A stretch of DNA of 64,000 nt from Osedax fenrisi (GCA_964019155.1 OZ025240.1:91441461-91505460); one strand, 5' to 3'; positions 23,811-35,994 are shown, counted from the first letter of the stretch. The notes: a model not told the origin generated them from the letters alone. Numbers and translations: made by a program.

Positions 23811-24054
23811 AATTAGGTTATATTACGATTATCCTAATAATAACAATTCCAAATATTTATGATATAATAAAATAATAAAATAAGAAAATTATTAATAATA
23901 ATAATAGTAGTAGTAGTAGTAGTAGTAGTAGGTCACATTATAATAATACATATAACACATATGTTCATAACATAACAATAATAATAATAATATTAATACT
24001 AATATTATAAAATCGATGAAAATAACAGAAATTACATAATGTATTAAATACGTT
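23811..24054. repeat. Trinucleotide repeats (AAT)n and (TAG)n
   Basis: (AAT)n at about 23891-23905 runs into (TAG)n at about 23905-23931; more (AAT)n near 23978-23992. Confidence 0.8.
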
Positions 24055-24103
24055 GTATAATAATGAATAGACTGTGAATATTACAGTCTATTCATTATTA
24101 TAC
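24055..24103. other. Perfect 21-bp stem hairpin with 7-nt loop
   Basis: GTATAATAATGAATAGACTG plus T pairs without mismatch with the segment 24083-24103; the loop is GAATATT. Confidence 0.85.
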
Positions 24104-24760
24104 ATTTAGTGGTAGATTTTCCAATACATTATCAATAGTAAATGGTCAATAGTCAAATGTCAATAGTATGTTATAGTACATTTTTATGCGTTGGAATTAA
24201 CTAAAGGTATTTTGAATTTATTTCACTCATATTATAAATTAATGGTTATAATTTAAATAAATATATCATTATTGGTGAAAGTTGATAATTCCTAATCCTA
24301 ATCATCATTTTACAGTCGTTATATAATAAATTCTTTAAAGGTTAACATTATTTGCTCTTTTTAAATATTATCTACAATGGTTTTATTTTGTTGACGATAT
24401 AGTTTTCTTATAAGTTTGTTTTGACCTATATTTATATATATTTTTATGTTGAATCATAAATATTCCCCATATATGAGTAACATAAATAAGATACATATAT
24501 ATAAATAAGATAAATATATATATATATATATATATAAATTTATATATAAATGTGTGTGTATATAATATCTGATTTTTAAATCCTATACATTATTAACCTT
24601 AAATATGTATTTAACAACATTGCAATAGATACATATAATAAGAAAATGTAAATATAAAGTAATGAAAGAAAAATCATTATATTCTGGTATTTCTAAAGGT
24701 TACACTTGAATCTGGCACCGCGATAATTTTTATAATGTATTGGTCGTACCTAACTTCTCA
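24104..24760. other. AT-rich stretch without recognisable genes
   Basis: Only (TA)n near 24506-24534 is notable. Confidence 0.5.
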
Positions 24761-24847
24761 AAGATAATTAAATATTCAAATATTCAAATATTCAAATATA
24801 AATGACATTTACTGTATATATTCAAATATTCTAATATTCAAATATCT
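24761..24847. repeat. Tandem repeat, 8-bp unit AAATATTC
   Basis: Three perfect units around 24767-24790 and further diverged units at 24820-24845. Confidence 0.8.
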
Positions 24848-24900
24848 ATATGATGTAATGAGTATTTAGATATATAATAATATATTGTATATCTTTCATT

Positions 24901-25054
24901 TAACATATAGTATATTACGATACGTATGTATATTATTTAAAATATCTAATCACATTTAATAAAATAAATACGGAAATATCATATAAGAATTAGTTTGTGA
25001 ATAAATAAAAAAATATTCAATACGCATATACACTTGAATAATACGTATATTATA

Positions 25055-25118
<64 letters not shown>

Positions 25119-25310
25119 CTTATATATGATTCATTTAAAATATAATTTACGATGATACGTATATATATACGTATCTATAGATATTATTTAAATTTCAAAA
25201 TATTCACATTTAATCAATATAAATACGAAGATATTGTATAAGAATAAATAAAAAACTATTCAATAAGTATATAAACTTGAATATTCAATATAATACTATG
25301 AATTGTATTT
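24901..25310 (+). repeat. Pair of diverged ~150-bp direct repeats split by (TA)n
   Basis: 24905-25050 and 25130-25290 share 'cacattta', 'aataaatacg', 'gaataaataaaaaa' and 'attcaata' in the same order. A (TA)n tract (25056-25112) lies between them. Confidence 0.6.
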
Positions 25311-25327
25311 ATAATACTTATATAGTA

Positions 25328-25800
25328 GGTTCTATATTAAACTTGCCTGACTATGTATAGTCAATTTAAATTAATACATATTTTATTTAAATTTACTAAA
25401 TATAAATTATACAATTATAATTAAACATATGGGAATGTTGTTGTTCACTAGAGGGGCCATATATATATGACTATAGTATACTAGTTTATTGACGTGTATT
25501 GGCGCGTATATGATATATCATATACGAATAAATAAATAAAAACATACAATTATATAATTATGTGCTTTATATTAATGTTTATATGTTTAATACAAAAATA
25601 TATAGAATTTGTATATGCTTATATAATATATGATATATTACATTAACATATTTATTTTAATAACTTTTATTAAAATTTCTCTTTATTTATCACATATAAA
25701 TAATATATATTTATTCATAATTATATAATCTTTATTTATCACACATATATATATATATATAATATACATATATTTATGTATACCTATATAATGTACCTAC
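25328..25800 (+). repeat. Left arm of a large diverged inverted repeat
   Basis: 'aaatttactaaatataaatt', 'cactagaggggcca', 'tatttattttaataactttt' and 'ctttatttatcacatataaa' recur in reverse complement within 28385-28810. Similarity is partial, with indels; by eye about three-quarters identical. Confidence 0.65.
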
Positions 25801-26173
25801 AATACATACATTTTTACATTTTTTGGTTTTCGGACTGCGAACTGTGCTCATACAGCAATCGGCGGTCCATATATATTTGAAGTTAATGTTTCATATTAAA
25901 TAAGTGGGTTTTCAGTAGTTTCTTGAAGTTTCGAGTTGATGGTGTAGTACGGATGAATGTGGGGAGAGTGTTCAAGGACTATGGGTCGGATATTGCCCAG
26001 GCGCGAGTGTTAGTTGAATGTAAGTTGTGTTGAGGAGGGAGTTGAAGTAGAAACTCTAATGGTACTAATTGGTAATTTAAGTTTGAGTAGGGATGCTAGG
26101 TAGTCAGGAGAGTCATGGTGGATTGCTTTACGATCCAGTAGTAGAGTTTTGTGTAGGATTCTATGGCGTACAT

Positions 26174-27002
26174 TAAGAGTGATCTTTCAGCTGAATATGG
26201 ATCCTCCAATACTTGTCAACTTGGAACTTATAAAACAATATATAAAAATAAGTCAAAACAATTTTTAATAATTTCTGACCATCCTAGGACTCGCGATAAT
26301 TCCTAGAAGTTTAACATGGAGAGAATACGAAATTTAACATGGGTAATTTTAAAAATTACTAAAAAGTGACTTTTAACAACTACTAATTTTTTTTGTATTA
26401 TGAAATTTTAATAGCACATAGACTAAATGACATATTTATGGAAAATAAAAAAATAAAAAATTTTAATTTTTTTCCTATAAATGAAATGAAATAAACGAAA
26501 TTTCTAGGATTTTTTTTAAAACTCGAATATATTAACGAATTTTTTTTTTTACAATTTATTTATATGTCTATATAATATAAAAGGTAAAATTAAAAAAAGA
26601 TAGTTAATTTATAAAAATATAATATTTATACCACTTTTACTATATTTTTTGAAAAAAATCTATATTTTTCAAAAAGGTATAAAAAATAAACCAACATTTT
26701 TTTTCTCACTTTTTATGATATTTTTTAGAAAACAGATATCATATATATTAGAATGAGAGCTAGTGATAATTTTTTTTAAATAATCAAGTTGTATCAACCA
26801 TTTTCATGTATTTTCTTATATTTTGTGTTATAATATATTTTTCTATAATACTTATCAATGTAATTTTGTACTAATTTTTAACGGATTATCGTGTCGTCAA
26901 TATGAGCTCAAATTGAATAATTTGTTTAGCAAATGTCTTAAAACATCTTCGTTTACCTTAGAATCACTTATCAAAAAAAATGTTATCCAATGATCACTCT
27001 TA
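26174..27002. mobile_element. Non-autonomous DNA transposon copy T1 (TIR TAAGAGTGATC, 8-bp TSD GCGTACAT)
   Basis: 829 bp between perfect 8-bp duplications GCGTACAT at 26166-26173 and 27003-27010. The 11-bp TIRs are TAAGAGTGATC and GATCACTCTTA. No transposase ORF. It splits LINE A2. Superfamily is unresolved; hAT and P elements both make 8-bp duplications. Confidence 0.9.
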
Positions 27003-27111
27003 GCGTACATGTAGCCAGTGGAGTTTAATTTGGAATGGAGATATATGAATATGGGAGTATTTTAGTATGCTTAATATACACCTAGTTATATAATTTTGAA
27101 GAATTTGGAGT

Positions 27112-27933
27112 TTAGTAATATACGATGAGGGGGTATTGTAAAGGATACAATTGCAGTAGTCGAATAGAGGTAGGATGTAAGCAGAATTTATAATAGTAGC
27201 GGTGGATATTGATATTGAATGACGAATAAGGCGTAGTGAATGTAGTTGATAGTTTAATAGTTTTGTTATGTGGGACAGTTGTCTGTAAAATTAAAAGTAT
27301 TGTCAAATATAACACCAAGATTTTTGACATGGGTTGAGTACGTAATGAGCTCTCCATTAATGTTAATCCATAAATGTTAATTGGAGGGGGAGTTGGTAAA
27401 GTTTTACTGAGTGGAAGGTGAAGGAAGATAGCCTCGGTTTTAATTGGGTTAAAGACGAGGGAGTTTATTGTGAGCCAGTTATGCATGGTAGTAATAGTAT
27501 AGGAAAGGATAGCAGGTGCAACATATTCGTTTTTTGTACATTTTACATAAAGTTGGATATCGTCTGCATATGTATGGAAGCTAACTGGAGAATTCAAGAT
27601 AAGGTGGAGAAGGGTATTTATGTAAATGTTAAATATTATTGGTCCAATGACTGACCCTTGGGTAACGTCGTGTGTTACAAGACGGGAAGATGAACGGGTT
27701 GAGTAAACTAAAACTGAGGAAGTTTGGTTGGTTATGAATGAGGATAGCCATGTGTGTGCAGTACCAGTGATACCTATAGATGTAAGACGGTGGTTGAGAA
27801 TCGTGTGGTTAATAGTGTCAAACGCAGAGGACAGATCAAGTAGTGCGAGTATAGTGCCATCACTTTGGAAGATATGATGGATTTTGTGTGATATTAAATA
27901 AGACGTTAGTTGTTTCGCGAAGATTCGTTCCAA
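27112..27933 (-). pseudogene. LINE A2 reverse transcriptase with small in-frame deletion
   Basis: A 273-residue open stretch: 'MERIFAKQLTSYLISHKIHH', then 'FQSDGTILALLDLSSAFDT'. Family members have about 30 more residues here (the STETAL block), so a short in-frame deletion removed them. 'DVTQGSVIGPIIFNIYIN' and 'YADDIQLYVK' (intact YADD) follow, with 'WLTINSLVFNPIKTEAI'. Downstream frames break. It is the best preserved RT core in the window, yet its fingers are incomplete. Confidence 0.75.
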
Positions 27934-27950
27934 AGTTTTGGAATATATCG

Positions 27951-28384
27951 ACAGGTAAACCTAGACATTTATTATAAATATTAAAACAAAATGATTTTTA
28001 TAACTAAAATTCTATAATATATCTATATCAAATTTCATATAATTTCTATATTCATTTAATACATTATAATTGTTCATTAACTTGATATATACATAATTAT
28101 CTAATATTAGTTATTTGTTCTATTTGTCACGATATTATCGGATTTATTAATTTTAACTTATTAACTTATAACTTATATATATTTATTTAAATGGTAAATA
28201 ATGTACGTGATAATAATATAATTATAAAATTGAATATTCTATATATTACTTTATTTAATTTAATATATATATATAAAAATGTGTATTTTTAATATTTATT
28301 TATTTTATATATATTCAGCTTTATAATTAATAAACTTCTATTAAATAATTTTGTTTTAATATATTTATAATAATTTCTTAGGTA
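27951..28384. other. AT-rich spacer inside the inverted repeat
   Basis: No gene seen. Confidence 0.5.
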
Positions 28385-28810
28385 CATTATATAGTTATGA
28401 ATTAATACATAGTATGTATATGTGATAAATAAAGATTATATAATTATTAATAAATATATATTATTTATATGTGATAAATAAAGATAAATATAGTAAAAGT
28501 TATTAAAATAAATATGTTAATGTAATATATCATATAATATACATGCCTATACTAATTCCATATATGTATTAAACATATAAACATAAAAATAAAACATATA
28601 ATTATACAATTCTATATTTTGTAATATAATTATAGTAATGTATTCATAGCGCAGCACAATTTGTAAGGTTAATTGTTGGGTTAACATATCAATACACTAC
28701 TAGTCATATTAATATGGCGCCTCTAGTCACAATATAACATTTCCATATATGTAATTATGATTGTACAATTTATATTTAGTAAATGTAATGGCAAGTTTAA
28801 TAAAATCATT
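28385..28810 (-). repeat. Right arm of the large diverged inverted repeat
   Basis: Reverse complement partner of 25328-25800: 'tagtaaatg'-side end, 'atggcgcctctagtcac', 'aaagttattaaaataaatat' and 'tgtgataaataaagat'. Confidence 0.65.
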
Positions 28811-28891
28811 TATAACTAAATATTTTTTTAACTATATACAATCATTTAATCATATAATTAGAGATAAATAATTATTAATTATTTAACATGT

Positions 28892-28926
<35 letters not shown>

Positions 28927-29472
28927 TATGAAGTGAAATATGTAGTTAGGTAATATTATATATTGATTAATATAATATCATATATTTATACTTCTCATTT
29001 ATACATAATAAAATCAATTTGGATACACAAATTATAGTTGAAACAAACCACGAAAAACAGCAACATATACATTTATCTTTATGTATAACACACATAAATA
29101 TATACATTTTTAGATCTATGCAATTAATTGAACTACTCAATTTTGAATTCGAAAACAATATGTTTATTAACACATATTGACTATATTATCTAATAAAGAG
29201 CCTGAATAAATAAATAATACTCTAATATATAGACCTATATACTTCATTATTTAACATATATCATATTATATATAATGTATACATTATATTCATTAAATAT
29301 AGTATAAATATCATATTTTAATTAATTAAAACTATTTACAGAATATTTTATATCCTTTTATTCTTTTGATTGCAATAATAATGTACATTATAAAAGAGCT
29401 TGTAATGATAACAATATGCATGCACATTTATATACAATTGGTATTTTTATAATATAACATAATATTGCTTTT

Positions 29473-29555
<83 letters not shown>

Positions 29556-29929
29556 GTAAATTCTCATTAATTCGAATTAATATTTTACTATCCAGTTACT
29601 TAGTTGTAATGAGTACTTTTTTCTAGGTTGGAGTTAACAAATATAGGTAATTTAATATTTATGATTATATTATAGATTGTAATACAAGTAAATAATATTA
29701 TATATATATTACTTACCTGCATAGTCCCTTGATGATGTCATCGTATGAGGATTACATGATATAAAATAAATAATGTAATTCATTCGTTACATGTTTTATC
29801 TAAGCGATTATTTATAAGAATTTTATCTCAAAGGTTATATTTACGCATTCACAAAAGTAGAGATTATCCTATTCCAAATTATCGTTGGTCCAATTTATCT
29901 TTAAGCATTTTTACATAACCTTCAATGTG
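28811..29929. other. AT-rich stretch without recognisable genes
   Basis: Contains (TA)n at 28895-28923 and a long (TA)n at 29486-29551. ORFs here are featureless. Confidence 0.5.
29486..29551. repeat. (TA)n microsatellite preceded by (CA)n
   Basis: About 33 TA units after a short 'acacacacac' run. Confidence 0.95.
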
Positions 29930-30500
29930 ACATTGTAATATTATCTTGTATTTTAAATCATATAGAGATATACGCCCACACAATGTATTGATTCTACGTG
30001 TAACCATGTCCAAGATATATTCAAAGTCACCAGCTTCATTATTATTTTAGTGGATACATAAATGGTAGTTTTTCTTAGGCTGTATGTATTATTAAATAGT
30101 ATTCTATGTGCTTTATATTAGAAGACACGTATCTTTTTTTAGATATTCCAACAATATTTATGTTACAGATCCATATAACAATATGGGTATTACTAATGAT
30201 TTGTAGAGTTTGAACCTGATTTTAAACCAATATTTATAGATTTACAAATCTTCTCCAATCGTACCATTTCTGCAATTACTATGGCTAGTCTATTTATAAT
30301 CTCTTTCTTGCTAGTTCCTCTGTTCGGTTATAATTGCGCTATGATATTTGACATTGTTGATATTCTGGAGATGCTCTCCATTTATAGTGATGTTTGGTTT
30401 ACACCAACGTCGTTTATGTGGATTTTACTCGTGTCATTACTTATTTAAATTCAGTTTAATTCAGCATTCTTTTCTAAAGTATCTATTAACCCACGAAGTT
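29930..30500 (-). pseudogene. LINE reverse transcriptase C-terminal fragment, RTE-like
   Basis: The minus strand reads, with frame changes, 'NRLAIVIAEMVRLEKICKS' and 'LKSG'/'FKLYKSLVIPILLYGSVT', matching the 'LYKSLV.SILLYG.ETW' block found after the RT palm in RTE-like LINEs. Very degraded. Confidence 0.45.
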
Positions 30501-30839
30501 ATATTTCATATCCAGCTAGAATATCGATATCAAAAACGAATAGTAGGTTGGAAAGTAATCGATTCTAATTATATTGTTTACTAATGATTTTACAGTATTT
30601 TACATTAGTAGCTCTAGAAATATATTATATAGTACTAGAGATGATAAGCAATTATGTCGTATACCTACTATATTTGGAATATGAAGGTCAATTTTGTTAT
30701 ACATTATCAAACATGCTTATTGTAATAGAATATACTGATTTTATTATATTGATAAACTCGATGTGTGTATTAATTTCGTCATGGCCTTTCATATATAATA
30801 TATATATATATATATTTATATTTAGAGCCAACTAATTGA

Positions 30840-31942
30840 GCTCGATTCTTCCATACTATCCAACTATCGTCCTGTTTCGTAATTATCATCAATTTCTAAG
30901 ACTATGGAAAGCATAGTTACGCGTCAGCTTATTAATTATATCATATCGAACTCTTTTGAGTTTTTCTTTCAGAGTGCATACCTTCCTAATCGTAGTACAG
31001 AAACTGCCCTAAACATTGTGTTTTACGATATTATAGTATCTATGGATAATAAGGATTATTGTTATTTGGTTCTTCTTGATATTGTCTAGTGCCTTTGATA
31101 CGTTAAATTATAGGATTATTTCTTACCGTCTACGTGAAATAGGAATTCATAGACAAGTTCACATCTCGTTGAATTCAATTTCATCTAATAGAATATCGTC
31201 GGTAAAGATTAAAAATATTAAATATTTTTGTCGTCTCCATTTGATCACACTCAGGTATTCCCCGATGATCAGTACTGATTCCGATTCTTTTTAATTTGTA
31301 TATTCTTCCTATTAATTTTTTTTTTTTAAATACCCATATATTCGTTATCACCTCTTTGCTGATGACTTACAAATTTATACTTTTGTTCCACCTGGTTCTG
31401 ATATTGACATAATTCAACTTTCAATTGATAATTGTATCAATAATTTAATCTATTGGTTTTCCTGTAATTCACTTTCTTTAAATATTACTAAATCTGATAG
31501 CATTATACTTTCTAGATATCTTTCTTCAATTACTCTCACTCATCCATTCCTTATCTCACTTCCTATCTCAAACACCATAAGTAATCTAGGTTTTACTATA
31601 AATAATTCATTAGATTACTCAATACATATATCAAACACTGTCCGCACTGCTAATTATTTCCTGTATATTATAGTCAAGGCTCGTTCTAAGCTAAGATTTA
31701 ATTTAACTAAATGATTATTCATTCATTAGTATTTAGTCGACTTAGATATTGTAATTCCCTTTTCATTAAAATTCCTCAAAAATGATGAACAAATTCGATT
31801 CAATATAACGTAGAGCTGTTCGCATATTATGTAAGCTAAAGCGTAATGATATAACCATATATACATTCCATAATGGTTACTCTTGTGTGGGTGAATTTTC
31901 GAGATATATGCAAGTTTCGTCTTCTTTGCATTACTCACAAGG

Positions 31943-31992
<50 letters not shown>

Positions 31993-32222
31993 GAGTTCCG
32001 TCATACACATCTAAGGGAGTCATAATTCGAGCAATTACTCATCCGAGTCGCAAATCTGAGCTGATCAAACTATATGTACCGCTTGTTTCATCTATATATG
32101 CATATGATACTTTCACTGTTGCTGCTCCGAATTACTGGAAAATTATTCCCGATAAATTACGGAACATATCATATTTTATTACTTTTAAATGTCTACTATA
32201 TTCAAATATATTATCATTATAA
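30840..32222 (+). pseudogene. LINE A3 reverse transcriptase with an internal (TA)n expansion
   Basis: Blocks: 'MESIVTRQLINYII', 'QSAYLPNRSTETALNIV', a two-base frameshift at about 31085 inside 'LLLDLSSAFDT', 'FADDLQIYTFVPPGSD' (about 31355-31400), 'YWFSCNSLSLNITKSD', 'TANYFLYI', 'FIHSLVFSRLRYC' and 'CKFRLLCITHKA'. At 31942-31991 a (TA)n tract, read as Ile-Tyr repeats, interrupts the thumb. Reading then resumes as 'MGVPSYTSKGVI' and 'NYWKIIPDKLRNISYF', the conserved C terminus. At least three frame breaks. Confidence 0.75.
31942..31991. repeat. (TA)n microsatellite inside LINE A3 coding sequence
   Basis: About 25 units at the point where LINE A5 has 'THKDIHRGFPEYL'. Confidence 0.9.
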
Positions 32223-32270
32223 ATTCTTCTTTCTTCCTAATTAATTCTTTCAATAAATCTTTTTATTATT

Positions 32271-33600
32271 ATTACTTAGTAATAATGTCAGACGATAGAG
32301 ATTTCCATAATTTGGGCCTCTCTATTTCACGGCATAATTACATCATTAAATATATGATCTAGATATATTTAATTAATTTTCAATATATATTTTTTGTTTA
32401 TTAAATTAACAATACATAAATAAATACATTGTGACTCATGTTAGTATAATAAATATATCATATAAATATAATTTAAGAAAATTATCATAATATATTGCCA
32501 TATTAAATAAAATCAATTATAAATTAAACTAAAAAAGTTTAATTTTAGTTTATTACGCAATTTAACGTTAAATTTAACCTTTATTATTGCTCATATATAT
32601 GGGATAATAATTTCGAAATTAATATTAAACCAATATCAAAACTCTAAACTCAAGTAATTAGACTAATTTGCAAATATGTTCATAGTTTTAAACATATAAA
32701 AAAATAGTAAAAAACATAGTTAAATTTACAAATGAAAACATTTTTGACTAAAAACCTTTTACTGATTAAACGCAATTTACTGATTAATAACATCATAAGA
32801 ATCGTGAATATAAACATATACTCTATTTATAACTTTCTGCGGGTGTTAAGCGCACAACACCCGCATAAAATTATAATTAAAACTCGTTCAATATTTAACC
32901 AGAAATGCTTATAATGTTTTTAATTTAAATGGTGCATAGAGAGAATTGTAGAATATCATCTTAAAGTATAATAACAAGAATTCAATAATAATAACTTCTG
33001 TCGATTAAGAATTTTAAAATATTAACTTAATATCGTTTATTCTGGTATTATCAAATACATCTCCGACCTACGTTATATATTTGTGTAATACTTTCTTCGT
33101 ATGCATAAATAGAAGTTGATTTTTTAGTGATCCGTGTGTGTATTAAGTGAAATATCATAGATTTGGTAGTCACGTAATAATATGGGATGATTTTGAGTAT
33201 GGGACGAATTATTATGTGATACCGGCATTTAATGCTCTAAAGATAAATAGAGGATACGCTTGAGCCCATCAGAATATATATATCCTATAATAATGATTTT
33301 AAATAAAATGTTAGTATAATAATCGTGGTAATACTCAAGTTATCATATTAAAATTACGTTAACAATATATATTATTCAAATATATACAAATATACATGGT
33401 GGATTTTTATTGCTGCAATTCTCGCATATATATTATTTAAAAACATTACATCAGGATGGGAATCAACATATACGTGTATATTGTGTACTGAAAATATAGG
33501 AAAATTACGTGGTTTCGTAGATATACATAGTGATTGTTTAAATATATTTGGTTAATACTATCATAATAATAACAATTGTATACGTTTATATATGAATATA

Positions 33601-33644
<44 letters not shown>

Positions 33645-33706
33645 TATACGAGTTAATGAACATTCTTATTTGAAATGGAATTTATTAATTCATAAGAAAG
33701 TAATGG

Positions 33707-33753
<47 letters not shown>

Positions 33754-34509
33754 ATAGATACAACTATAATGAGTCATGATAAAAAGGAATTCATAATTAA
33801 AGAATGCAATGGAGTATGTTATTCTTTATTAAGTTACGATAATGTTAAAAATACGGTTAATTAATATATAATTATATAATTTAAAAAATATATAAAATAT
33901 AAATATAAATAAATTGAATATGTTATGGTTTATTCCTTTTTAAGAATTCGCTTTATTGCAAACACAGCTAGTAGTGTTATAAGATTACCTATAACATTAA
34001 ATAAATTTCCTTTACTCATTAACTCTACCTGCTAAATACAAATCTACATCTATATATACATCTACATATTGAAATATTATAAATGGTGAACAACAATATT
34101 TATCTTCTTAATTATAATTTCTGATATCACTTTCCTACAACTAATTGTTTACTATTATCTTAATTTATAATTGTAGTGTTAATATATTTTTACTATAGTA
34201 ATTTTTGCTTTTAATGTTACTGATAATTTAAAGGTTGATATATGTATATAAATTAACATGCACAATATTCATATTTTTTTTAATTAATGATATATTATAT
34301 AATATAATAAATTAAATAAGTAAATAATAAATAAGTTAAATAAGTCAATACATATAAATAATAATTCATTACTCATATACTATACTAGGTATTAAAATTA
34401 ATATAATTTGGAATAATTTGAGCTAAATATAGTTAAATGCTTAAAATGATAAAAAAGTTGACAAATTTAATATATAATAAAATTGTTAGATAAAATTGTT
34501 AATGAATCC

Positions 34510-34573
<64 letters not shown>

Positions 34574-34884
34574 GAAATTACATATAATAAGGAAAATATA
34601 CTTTATAAATGTAAATCAATTTTAATTTCATGAATCATTAACATGATTTAACAACAATATATGTAAACTATTAAACCAATAAAATATAATAAATAAGTTC
34701 AATTAAATTCGATATTAATTAGATTATATTACATATTTACTAAATTATATATTATCAAGTAATATATAGTTGTATAAAAAATTATGAATACTCTATTAAT
34801 AATATTCATGAAATTAATTACTAATACAAATGAACAAATCAACAACAAAAATAATAACTATCAACCCAGTAAGTAGCGGTATCA
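32271..34884. other. AT-rich stretch without recognisable genes
   Basis: Apart from the GC-rich hairpin at 32838-32865 and (TA)n tracts at about 33604-33641, 33711-33741 and 34517-34566, nothing could be recognised. Confidence 0.5.
32838..32865. other. GC-rich hairpin, 10-bp perfect stem
   Basis: TGCGGGTGTT / AAGCGCAC / AACACCCGCA in otherwise almost pure A/T sequence. No Helitron CTRR end follows on either strand. Confidence 0.8.
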
Positions 34885-35166
34885 ATGAATACGTATATGG
34901 TACGCGTTTAACATGGATACTTGATTCGCAGGGATTCGTGTTCGATGCAGATGTATTCAATACGTATCATAGTTTCGTGGTCAGAATGTATCATGGATAC
35001 GGTTCGATAGGTATCATGGATACGTGTTGAATATATGCAATATATATGCATATACGCATCATGAATACGTGTTGGATAGGTATCATGGATACATGTTGGA
35101 TACGTATCATTGATACGTGTTGAATAGGTATAATGGATACGTGTTGAATAGGTATCATGGATTCGT
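34885..35166 (+). repeat. Minisatellite, ~24-bp unit around 'ggtatcatggatacgtgttg'
   Basis: Six to nine imperfect units of 'GATACGTGTTGAATAGGTAT' plus 'CATG', clearest from 34985 to 35166; more diverged to the left. The ORFs reading through it are artefacts of the repeat. Confidence 0.8.
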
Positions 35167-35169
35167 CTT

Positions 35170-35207
<38 letters not shown>

Positions 35208-35210
<3 letters not shown>

Positions 35211-35994
35211 TAAAACCTCACTATAAGAAACTATTTTTTTTCAGTACTTTTTTCTTATAGAGAGGTTTTATTATAAAGAGGTTTTAACTTTTCCAATGAT
35301 TTTAAGAATTAATTTATAATTTAAAATGCATTATATAATCTATAGGTTATATATATATAGTATATTTATTTTGTATACTGTTTTAAATGTATACTGTATT
35401 GTTTGGGCTTAGACATGTTAATACATAATGAAATTTTATTAGATTTACATTAGAAATTATAAATTATGAATCATCATTGATGAATATAATATAATGAATA
35501 TTATAATAATCTATTATTTAACAATTAATTGTATAATATAATAAATTGTATCATCAATACATTTTAAGGATATAATAATGTTTATTAATTAATTTTAATA
35601 CATTTATGGATATACAATATCATTTATTAATTAATTTTAATAAATTAGAGGATAAAAATCACATTTATTAATTAATTTTAATAAATTTATGGATATACAA
35701 TAACAATTATTAATTACTTTTAATTCATTTCGAGCTATTTATGTAATATAATATTTGTAAGAAAAAAAAATATCTTATATAATAATTAATTTCTAAAATT
35801 GTTATCAATATACAATACTTCTATTTATATATAATTATTTTGTATACAATACGTTTCTTATATTTTTCTTATAAGATTTTCTTATAAAGAGGTTTTTTAA
35901 TCTGGAAAAGGTTGAATTCCAACCAAATGTGTGAAAAATGTTCTTATAAAGAGGTTTTTCTTATAAAGAGGTTTCTTATAGAGAGGTTTTACTG
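35208..35994. mobile_element. Pogo/Tc1-mariner-like MITE, TIR CAGTAAAACCTC, TA target duplication
   Basis: 787 bp. It begins CAGTAAAACCTCACTATAAG, ends in the complementary GAGAGGTTTTACTG and is flanked by TA on both sides. The CAGT...ACCTC...ATAA terminus resembles pogo/Tigger ends. Several extra copies of 'cttataaagaggttt' lie just inside both ends, making subterminal repeats. No transposase. Confidence 0.85.
35581..35725. repeat. Tandem repeat, about 42-bp unit, four copies, inside the MITE
   Basis: 'tttattaattaattttaata' recurs at about 35581, 35623, 35664 and 35706. Confidence 0.8.

Larger units (their letters stand above)
25805..27950 (-). mobile_element. LINE A2, CR1/L2-like, interrupted by DNA transposon T1
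   Basis: Minus-strand RT (27933-27112) continues across T1. Removing 26174-27002 and one 8-bp repeat restores a continuous 'LHWLHVRHRILHKTLLLD' reading. The C-terminal part lies at 26165-25905 ('IHHDSPDYLASLLKL', 'FIRTTPSTRNFKKLLKTHL') and the 3' UTR ends near 25805. It is 5'-truncated in the RT. Confidence 0.75.
30836..32270 (+). mobile_element. LINE A3, 5'-truncated CR1/L2-like remnant
   Basis: Starts within RT fingers ('LSNYRPVS') and runs to the ORF2 end at 32222 and a short 3' UTR. It resembles LINE A5: both have 'SAYLP.RSTETAL' and 'RLLCITHK'. Confidence 0.75.

Noticed and set aside
27418..27654. 78-aa plus-strand ORF
   Set aside because: Antisense of the LINE A2 RT.
32838..32865. Helitron 3' end
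   Set aside because: No CTRR motif after the hairpin on either strand and no TC start seen.
34885..35166. CRISPR-like array
   Set aside because: Units are contiguous and imperfect without spacers of even length; the context is eukaryotic.
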